Shown piece by piece: positions 57,359-64,000 of a DNA stretch of 64,000 bases. Below the pieces are notes generated by a model. The model was not told the origin of the DNA. It saw only the letters and a list, made by a program, of their open reading frames with translations, and made no database searches. The DNA lies in the NCBI GenBank assembly GCA_036852015.1, contig JAANDG010000686.1:1-64000 (forward strand), written 5' to 3'. The number at the start of each line of letters is the position of its first letter. The first letter of the stretch is position 1. Position numbers and translations under genes: made by a program. This DNA comes from Pelodera strongyloides (lineage: Eukaryota; Nematoda; Chromadorea; Rhabditida; Rhabditidae).

Positions 57359-58682
57359 TCAAATGGATATCCTATGAGTTCCTAGTCCAATAACTAGTAT
57401 AAATGACAGAATATTCAAAATAGTCGATCCGCCCTTATTACAGTAGTCCTTGTCACAACAAATTACTAAATTGTCCCACTGCAAACCAGGAATACTACCA
57501 CCCTTTCCGGTCCCACCGTTCTTCTGAAATAACAATATTAAAGTGATATTATACGTAGTTTGCCAGCTCTATCTCTCTCTCTCTCTCGGCGCTTCTCTGT
57601 CTCACTCGCACCACCACCCGTTCAGTTTATCTTCTACTTTTCTCTTGTCAAATACGGGTTATTACATCTATAAAGCGAAACACTCGCCGGTTTTACACCA
57701 GCATTAGTATGCAACAGCAACACATGCTAACGAACATAAATGAGAATAAGAAAAATCGAGCCAAATTCGAGCAAATTAGCATAAATACGAAGTATTCAGT
57801 TTCAAAAACCGGCCGCCATTTGCTTTGGACATAATATTGATCACAATGAAACATCAAACCAAAAACGTGTGAATCTGCTTTTCGTTGCCATTTAAGCGGG
57901 GTGTCACGTGGTTTTGATACATATATGGACAAATGCATTCATGTTGGTCTGTATTTCGACACTTGCACACACAATAAATGAGAGCGCAACCGTCGGACAT
58001 ATGTGAAAACCAGAAGTTATGGCACTTTAAACAAACAATAACAAACCGTGCACGTGGTGTTGTGATTAAACGCGTTGCTCGGCTGATTGCAACCACAGTC
58101 CCAAAATTTTTGCTGGATATATTTCGGAGGACGACTGGCGGTATCATTTGAGTTGTATGAAGCTATCACACAGAAATTACAGCCGTCGCACGAGACCTTG
58201 TTCGCACCTGACTGAAATAAATGACTATGCAAAACGGTTGGCAACCGATTTTTGAACCTCATGATGAACGCATTGCATGTGGTTGCCACAATTAGAGAAT
58301 TGAAACTATGAATAGCTTCTTTGTTTTGTGGTCAGAAGTCGGACGCTCAATCCACTGAGCCATTCGAGTTGGTAATTAATATCCTTGGGGCTGCTTATAA
58401 GGAATGGTTACCCGTAATTGCTCGATGATTACGTTTCGCATGTTTTGGTGGCGCCGTCTCTATCAGAATTTATTTACCACTTTTGTTAACTCTAGTACGA
58501 AAGTTTACAATCACGGTTAGTTCCAGATAACTTTCCCTGACACTAAGAAATGGCGAATACAATATTCAACAGTAAATTACCGGTAAGTTGTCCTGGGATG
58601 GTGTGCCGCTTGCCGCATAGCACTGTATAGAGTTGACACTAGACACAAGAGCCAAAACGCAAGCAACTCGTAAAGTTTGCAT
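57359..58682 (-). CDS. Ly6/uPAR-like (three-finger) secreted protein, paralogue 3
   Basis: Exons 58682-58581, 58211-58047 and 57523-57359 join at phase 0 into 143 residues (acceptors TTATTTCAG twice; donors GTAATT and GTTTGT, the latter weak). Signal peptide 'MQTLRVACVLALVSSVNS', then 'IQCYAASG', 'CDGCNFC', 'WDCGC', and a closing 'CCDKDYCN'. The hydrophobic C-terminus 'ILNILSFILVIGLG' fits a GPI-anchor signal. AATAAA lies about 25 bp after the stop. Cysteine number (ten) and intron positions equal those of the two neighbouring genes, so the cluster arose by tandem duplication. A MITE lies in intron 2. Confidence 0.85.
57669..57830. mobile_element. MITE, AGCGAAATACCGG family (diverged)
   Basis: 'taaagcgaaacactcgccgg' and 'aaaccggccgccatttgctt' ends; lies in intron 2 of LU paralogue 3. 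Confidence 0.75.
58330..58378 (-). other. Half tRNA-like sequence
   Basis: Minus strand 'atggctcagtggattgagcg' is a good A box and D arm followed by 'tccgacttctgacca'; no B box follows. Truncated SINE or tRNA pseudogene. Confidence 0.45.
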
Positions 58683-59319
58683 ATTTGACTTGCCTAGAAA
58701 ATGTGACTACATTCTCAGGCGCGCAGCGCGGATCATGCGATTCCTCGTCTGCGGGAAAGAGGTGGCATTTTGACATGGGAAAGGCGGAGACGCAGAAAAG
58801 ATGGCGGGGCTTGTTTCTCCCGGTCTCGAGTTTTTCAATGCAAATTTCCATTGAATTTACATTGAAAAACGCGCGGATTCGCATGTCCGCGCTGCGCGCC
58901 CGAGTGCCATAGAATAAAGAGTTTCACGGTAACCACTACAACGAAAATATGAAACAAAGAGAAGAAAATGAACAAACAACTATAAAGGTAAAGACTAGTG
59001 TCTAACAAAATAACCAAAAATGAGGAAGGGGCTTAGACCTTAGACGTGCCCATAAAAGAGCACACGTTCGCTGATAAGGAGTATGTGATGAAAACACAAA
59101 ATTGGGCTTTTCGTTAAAAAGCTCAAAATGTGCCAGCGCTAAATGCATAAGAATTTAAGCTTACCAGCTTAAACACTTTGAGGAAAAAAAGAATACGTTG
59201 CAGTGTAAGCGCAGCAAAGCCCTGCTTATTCCTTCCGCGTATACGAGTTAAGAATGCGTTGTCAAGCCGACTATGTTAATAAATACGGTTCCTTCGGTAT
59301 TCTCAATGAGAATACCGTA

Positions 59320-59390
59320 CGCCTAATTGTAAGCCTTAAAGTAATTACCGTAAGCCTAATTAACTTAAGCCTAAAACTAAACTGAAACCT
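59320..59390. repeat. Degenerate telomere-like words
   Basis: Scattered 'gcctaatt' and 'taagcctaa' words over about 70 bp. Confidence 0.5.
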
Positions 59391-59620
59391 AAGTTACACA
59401 TCCATGTCCATCTATCACCACATAAAATGGTCACAAAATAAGAAGAAAGGCAACCCACCTCAAATATTCTTGAAACTTTTTTGAGGAGAATTTTCACTGT
59501 GATGAGTGATAAGTAGATAAGAGGCAAGAGTCGAGGCATACCCTACCTTCAAGTGTGCTTCAACTAAGTGCTGGATTTATGCAAGCGCATATTTGGAATA
59601 AAGAATAACAATAAAATGAG

Positions 59621-59781
59621 TTAAAGCGAAATACCGGCCGGTTTTTGAAACGCATTACGTACACCTTCTGTGTATGCAAATGAGCAAAAATCAGAATAAA
59701 AACTAGAGCCCACTTGCATAAATGCATAGCAATGCAAGCACTTGAGATGCGTTTCAAAAACCAGCCGGTATTTCGCTTTAA
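59621..59781. mobile_element. MITE, AGCGAAATACCGG family
   Basis: Ends 'ttaaagcgaaataccggccg' and 'cagccggtatttcgctttaa'. Confidence 0.9.
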
Positions 59782-60099
59782 ACCAGTCCACAAACCAGCA
59801 GTAATCATCATATGTTGTGTTATAGAGTAAAACCAGGATAATCTAGTGCAAAACTAGGACTATGACAAAACTAAGACTTCTTGCCTGTGTGTCTGCATGT
59901 CCCATTACTATGAGACATCTGAATAAGCAAACACAGACATTTTTTGATGACATTATGTTTCTGGATGCGTACATTTAGGATTTTCCTATGAGTACTTCGT
60001 TTTACTGCACCTATAAAATAGTTTGGAGTCTCGTAGCACCTGATTACAGTATGGTGGATTGCTCGTCCACCCAAACTTGCATACACAGAGAAAAGGTGA

Positions 60100-60265
60100 G
60101 GCGATGGATGTGATAGAGACAGAGAGACAGAGGGAGAGAAAGAGAGAGAGAGAAATAGAGAGAGAAATAGAGAGAGAAATAGAGAAAGAGAGTGGTAGGG
60201 AAAGAGAGACGATAGAGAGAGGGACAGGAAAAAGAGAAAAAGAGAGAGAGAGAGAGAATAGAAAA
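60100..60265. repeat. (GA)n-rich microsatellite
   Basis: Imperfect GAGA tract. Confidence 0.92.
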
Positions 60266-60559
60266 ATGACTACGGGAAAATTGAAGTTTTGTCATCACTA
60301 CTCCCTTTCACGTTTTCTTTCTTCTAACCAGTGATTCAGAATGTCCCCAGACACATTGATAGGAGTTCACACTTCTCCTGATATCAATATTTTACTGTGT
60401 TAGAAAGGGATGTCAGTCAAAATGGCTTCAATTCAATACTTTGTATTACATAGTGTATTGAGAGGGAACAACCCTGAATTTTAAACGTATGCAATAACAA
60501 ACAAACAAATTTACAAACAAACAAACAAACAAACAAACAAACAAAAAACAAGCAAACAA

Positions 60560-61135
60560 ACTGTTGCAACTATACGTTGCAACTATTGAAACATATAGAA
60601 TTACAGGAGAAACGTATTCCAAAACATACCTTATTGCTAGTGTCTAATATGACGTTGGTTACGCAAGTAACAGGAAATAACGACTTTATTAGAGTGCTAA
60701 CTTAAGTATAAATACTCTCAGCTAAGAATGGAGAGTATGGTAACAACTGGAGACGAAGCGAAAGCTAGTCTAAGGTATTTTACCCGAAGTCGTCTACAGA
60801 GGCTTCACAGAGGCGGGCGTCCTCTCTAAAATACCCGCACAAGTTGGCAGAATCCCTATAAACTGCCTCGGTCTGACAGCACCTCAAGTCTGATCCCGGT
60901 TGACAGAGCCGAGCAAAAACTGTTCCCTTCGCCTGTGGATAGGCAGTGGTTAGTGTGACCAAGGACGTGCTGGTACGAGTGGCCAACGTCGAAGAGAAGA
61001 AGAAACTTCCCGACGTTTGGGTGTTGGCAGAGAGGCCCGGAGCCCCCCATCCCCGACGGACTCAACAACTACCGTTCAACAACACATTGCCTTACATTCT
61101 TGAGCCAATAAATAGATTTCGGACTTTACTGTTGT
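60560..61135 (+). repeat. Probable 5' LTR or leader of the second BEL/Pao element
   Basis: About 570 bp directly upstream of the Gag frame, with 'gtataaatactctc' (TATA-like) near 60708 and 'caataaatag' near 61107, in the order expected of an LTR promoter and polyadenylation site. No second copy lies in the window, so the boundaries are inferred. Confidence 0.45.
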
Positions 61136-61165
61136 TTCCATCGGTTGGACTCTACGAGTTCAATT

Positions 61166-62716
61166 ATGGCGACCGCACGTAACCCGAACCCTATTTATTC
61201 CCCAGCTATCAGTGGTAGTTCACCAATGATAGCTGGTACCAGGGCGACCTATCAGGTGGTCGCATACCAGGATGACCTAACAGGTGGTCATAGCCAGGGT
61301 GACCTAACAGGTGGTCACACGGGAGTCCCACTCCCACAAACTCATATCAAACCTTATCAAATCTTATCCTCATCTTCATCTTCTGAAATTAATCTCATCT
61401 CATTTCTTTCTCGAGATAAAGTGAAAGTGAGCAAGACTAAAGTGAAAGCGTGTAAGGCAGAGAAACGAATGAAAGAGAAGGACGCTACTACTGAAATACT
61501 AATCGAAGTTCCTAGACAATCAGATGAAAGAGATAGAACGACGAGACGCTGTTCGAAAAATAAAACAGCCTATGACATAAGCTTAGACAAAGAAAATGGG
61601 CAGAGTTCTGATGAAAATTCCCAGTCCAGTCGTTACAGAAAAAGAGAGTCACGGAAAAATAGATCCTCGCAAAGGACCAGGAGTACTTCTGAAAGTAGAG
61701 AAAGATTCGAAACGTTCAAAAAAGTCTGTGACAAAACAATTAAGAAGGTTAGCGAACAGTTGGATGAGTCCGAATACCAATTGGACGTATATGAAAATTT
61801 ACAAGTGAGTAATTTAAGTGAAAGAACAAGGAAGAATGTTCATAAAAAACTAAAAGACGAGATAAAGACATTGGAAAAAATGCAGGAAAAACTCACTAAT
61901 GTTGATGAAATTGCACAAAATAACAATGTGCAGTATTGGGATTATTTTTTACGTTCAAATGGTGTAGATCTTATCATCAAAGTAACAAAGTGCGTTTCAG
62001 CTTTCAAGGTGATCGTTAGAGAACTTTTGTCGTGTACAATTGCATACGAGCTCAGCGACTTACCTACCGAACGCTCTAGAGATACGCCAAATGGCACTAA
62101 TACAGTACAACACCCCACACCCCTCAGAAGGGAGAGAATTGTAAGAAATCAACCACGAGAATATGCTGATAGAATGTTAAACCAAACTCCTTATCCGAAT
62201 CATCCACAATCCATTCAGCTTACACCTACAGGCAGCAATTGGGCACCGCAATTGGCATCCACCCCATACCCATTAGCACCGATCAAATCTCCGAGAATCC
62301 ATGCACAGACAACGTGCGAATGGAAACTTGATAAATCATTGGTACAAATCGAAATTCCACAGTTTGACGGTAGCCCTGAATCTTTCGATAGTTTCTGGGA
62401 ACAATTCGACGCAATGATTAACTCACAACCGTGTCCAGATATACAAAAATTCGTTACACTAAAAAAACTGTGCATTGGCCAAGCGGCTGAATGTATCAAA
62501 CAATTTCCAGTAACTGGAGAGTGTTATCAGGATGCGGTAAAGCTGATCAAAGAGCAATTTGGTGATGAAATTACCAAAAAGAGAGCATTGTACAGTCAAA
62601 TCGCATCTATTCCTCAATCTGATTTATCTACACACAGACTTCAGAGTACGTTCTTCAACCTGAAAGCGATCTTCCTAATAAAAGAGGAAGCAAATTTGGA
62701 AGATATAAATGAATAA
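61166..62716 (+). CDS. BEL/Pao Gag N-terminal part with DUF1759-like core
   Basis: 516 residues from the ATG at 61166. The N-terminus has a short repeat ('DLTGGHSQ', 'DLTGGHTG'), then Ser/Lys-rich and helical segments. From about residue 393 the DUF1759-like Gag core typical of BEL/Pao appears: 'IEIPQFDGSPESFDSFWEQF', 'KFVTLKKLCIGQAAECI' and 'AVKLIKEQFGDE'. The frame stops after 'EEANLEDINE', inside or just after the core, before the zinc knuckles that normally follow. Sequence after 62716 is unrelated, so the element is truncated. The first Pao-like element in the window has knuckles but no DUF1759 core, the converse arrangement. Confidence 0.85.
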   Translation: MATARNPNPIYSPAISGSSPMIAGTRATYQVVAYQDDLTGGHSQGDLTGGHTGVPLPQTHIKPYQILSSSSSSEINLISFLSRDKVKVSKTKVKACKAEKRMKEKDATTEILIEVPRQSDERDRTTRRCSKNKTAYDISLDKENGQSSDENSQSSRYRKRESRKNRSSQRTRSTSESRERFETFKKVCDKTIKKVSEQLDESEYQLDVYENLQVSNLSERTRKNVHKKLKDEIKTLEKMQEKLTNVDEIAQNNNVQYWDYFLRSNGVDLIIKVTKCVSAFKVIVRELLSCTIAYELSDLPTERSRDTPNGTNTVQHPTPLRRERIVRNQPREYADRMLNQTPYPNHPQSIQLTPTGSNWAPQLASTPYPLAPIKSPRIHAQTTCEWKLDKSLVQIEIPQFDGSPESFDSFWEQFDAMINSQPCPDIQKFVTLKKLCIGQAAECIKQFPVTGECYQDAVKLIKEQFGDEITKKRALYSQIASIPQSDLSTHRLQSTFFNLKAIFLIKEEANLEDINE

Positions 62717-62751
62717 ATTCAACAAACTAACATGAATATACCATATGTAAT

Positions 62752-62792
62752 ACGGTAACCCCGTTTCGACCCTTCGCATACGAGGATTTTGC
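62752..62792. repeat. Short dispersed sequence shared with 10131-10170
   Basis: 'accccgtttcgacccttcgc' with 'atacgaggatttt' resembles the reverse complement of 10131-10170. Origin unknown. Confidence 0.4.
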
Positions 62793-63373
62793 CACCGTTG
62801 GGTCTCATCAGTGCGATGACGGTAGGCTTAGGCAGTGAGTGAAAGAAAGGTAAAGTAGATATTGAGAAAGGGATAGAGAGACAAAGGTTATAGAGTATGT
62901 AAAGAAACATATAAGGTTATAGAGTAAAAAGGGTACAACAATAATAGTAAAAACCGAATAAGAAACTAACCTTGATACCGCGGGTGTAATAGTACCTGAA
63001 TATCCTTACAAAAAAGGACAAGTAGAGAATAAATAAACAAAATGCAGAAGAAAGAAAGTATAAAACTAACCTTGTATTGTATATGTCCTCAAGCCTCAAA
63101 ATAACTAGGTAGGAATACATCAATAAGTAAGAAGTACTACGAAAGGGTATGGAGCAATGCAAGACGAGAGCAATGGGAAAGGGATGTAGTGTGTAGTATT
63201 GATTGGGTAAGAGTGCATGACATAAACCTAGTGTTAGAATATGTAGGTAAAGTTTATGAACTATGTGGTCTGATGAAAAGAATTAGTATAAGTATTCATA
63301 AAAGAAAATATAATGTCGTAGATTATTGTTACAAAGTTATGCATAATAGGGAAGAATCGACAGAAATGCAAAA

Positions 63374-64000
63374 TTAAAGGTTGTCGACCCAACTGTTGAG
63401 ACTTTTAGTAGAGGTATCGTATTTAAGACTAATAATAGGGTACTTATTAAATGATTTTTTGATAGTTTTGAGTACAACGTCTTTGGGGTAATTGTTGGAG
63501 AGCAGCTTAATAATGAATGAATGGATTTTGGATTTGAAAGAAATAAGCTGGGAAGTGCATCTATGAATACGTATTACTTCACCTTGGATACAGTTTACTT
63601 TAATATGGTCACATATATGACTGTCATACATAGGAAATCTTATAACGTCAAAACTATAATCATCAGTTTTATTGTATAAATTGATAGTCCAATTATGTGT
63701 AGACCTAATAAGGGCGAGATCGAGAAAGGGAGCGGAGGAATCAACAGTATTGGCCGCTTCGAGAATGAGCGAGCTAGGATAGATGGAATCAAGTGTATCG
63801 AGAATGTTATCATCATTATAGAAAATAGCTATGTCATCCATATATCTGAACATGGACATCTTATAGCCGAGGGAAGAATTCAAAAAGCTTTTAAAGTATT
63901 TAAATTCAATCATACAAAGAGTTAAATCAGCAAGTAAAGGAGAAGAGTTACCTCCCTGAGGAACTCCTTTGATCTGGTGGAAAATAATGCCCTGGAATAC
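63374..64000 (-). CDS. Reverse transcriptase, Penelope-like type, partial at right edge
   Basis: One minus-strand frame open from the window edge to a TAA at 63374 (208 residues seen). RT motifs: 'GVPQGGNSSPLLADLTLC' near the edge, then the catalytic 'FRYMDDIAIF' (YMDD at 63844-63833). It continues with 'APFLDLALI', 'INLYNKTDDYSFDVIRF' and 'IRIHRCTSQLISFKSKI' plus 'LLSNNYP'. The order FLDL, K-T-D, R-I-H-R-C-(T/S) and N-Y-P after the palm is that of Penelope-like and related RTs, not of LINEs or LTR elements. A GIY-YIG endonuclease, common downstream in Penelope elements, is not visible before 62720. N-terminal part lies outside the window. Confidence 0.78.
   Translation of the reverse strand, partial: VFQGIIFHQIKGVPQGGNSSPLLADLTLCMIEFKYFKSFLNSSLGYKMSMFRYMDDIAIFYNDDNILDTLDSIYPSSLILEAANTVDSSAPFLDLALIRSTHNWTINLYNKTDDYSFDVIRFPMYDSHICDHIKVNCIQGEVIRIHRCTSQLISFKSKIHSFIIKLLSNNYPKDVVLKTIKKSFNKYPIISLKYDTSTKSLNSWVDNL

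Overview
This is a eukaryotic nuclear window, almost certainly from a nematode. The evidence is perfect arrays of the nematode telomere unit TTAGGC at 49.75 and 55.56 kb, many TTTCAG-type 3' splice sites, small phase-matched exons separated by repeat-filled introns, and a transposon mix typical of nematodes. The species cannot be named from the sequence. No bacterial-style genes, CRISPR array or rRNA is present. Because genes are split into short exons, the real genes were rebuilt by hand from splice sites, reading phase and family motifs. Exon joins are inferences from sequence, not from transcrip data.

Left part (1-12 kb) is mostly mobile DNA: a broken RTE-type LINE (minus strand, cut by the window edge), a duplicated block at 1.74-2.39 and 10.68-11.12 kb, and between them a complete non-autonomous BEL/Pao-like LTR retrotransposon (2846-8227, 559-bp LTRs that look identical, 5-bp target duplication, Gag with three zinc knuckles, no pol). 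It carries a nested foldback element. Two related inverted-repeat elements and a tRNA-derived SINE follow.

The 12-24 kb part has a (CA)n tract and several small minus-strand genes or gene pieces: a 164-residue protein with an in-frame UGA followed by more coding-like frame (13.2-14.1 kb), a cysteine-rich small protein (15.6-16.4 kb), a 1.9-kb tandem duplication with one intact and one broken copy of an unknown gene (16.4-20.4 kb), and unresolved exons at 22-24 kb interrupted by a SINE with a 12-bp target duplication.

The centre (27.5-36.2 kb, minus) holds the largest gene found: at least 14 exons encoding a CP2/LSF-family transcription factor with DNA-binding region, an AT-hook exon, SAM-like region and ubiquitin-like dimerisation region. 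Its introns are packed with MITEs and a dead LINE, and one splice acceptor appears to come from a MITE end. A small plus-strand gene diverges from its promoter at 36.5-37.3 kb.

The 37-47 kb part is repeats: short inverted-repeat elements, GA/CT microsatellites, a GC-box minisatellite, LINE tails and degenerate telomere-like DNA. At 47.1-48.2 kb lies a three-exon tail-anchored membrane protein gene.

The right part (50-58.7 kb) has a cluster of three paralogous, same-strand, three-exon genes for secreted, probably GPI-anchored Ly6/uPAR-like (three-finger) proteins. One hosts, inside its second intron and on the opposite strand, a separate three-exon gene for a small secreted six-cysteine peptide. 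The end of the window has a second BEL/Pao Gag (61.2-62.7 kb) carrying the complementary DUF1759-like half, and a reverse transcriptase of Penelope-like type running off the right edge.
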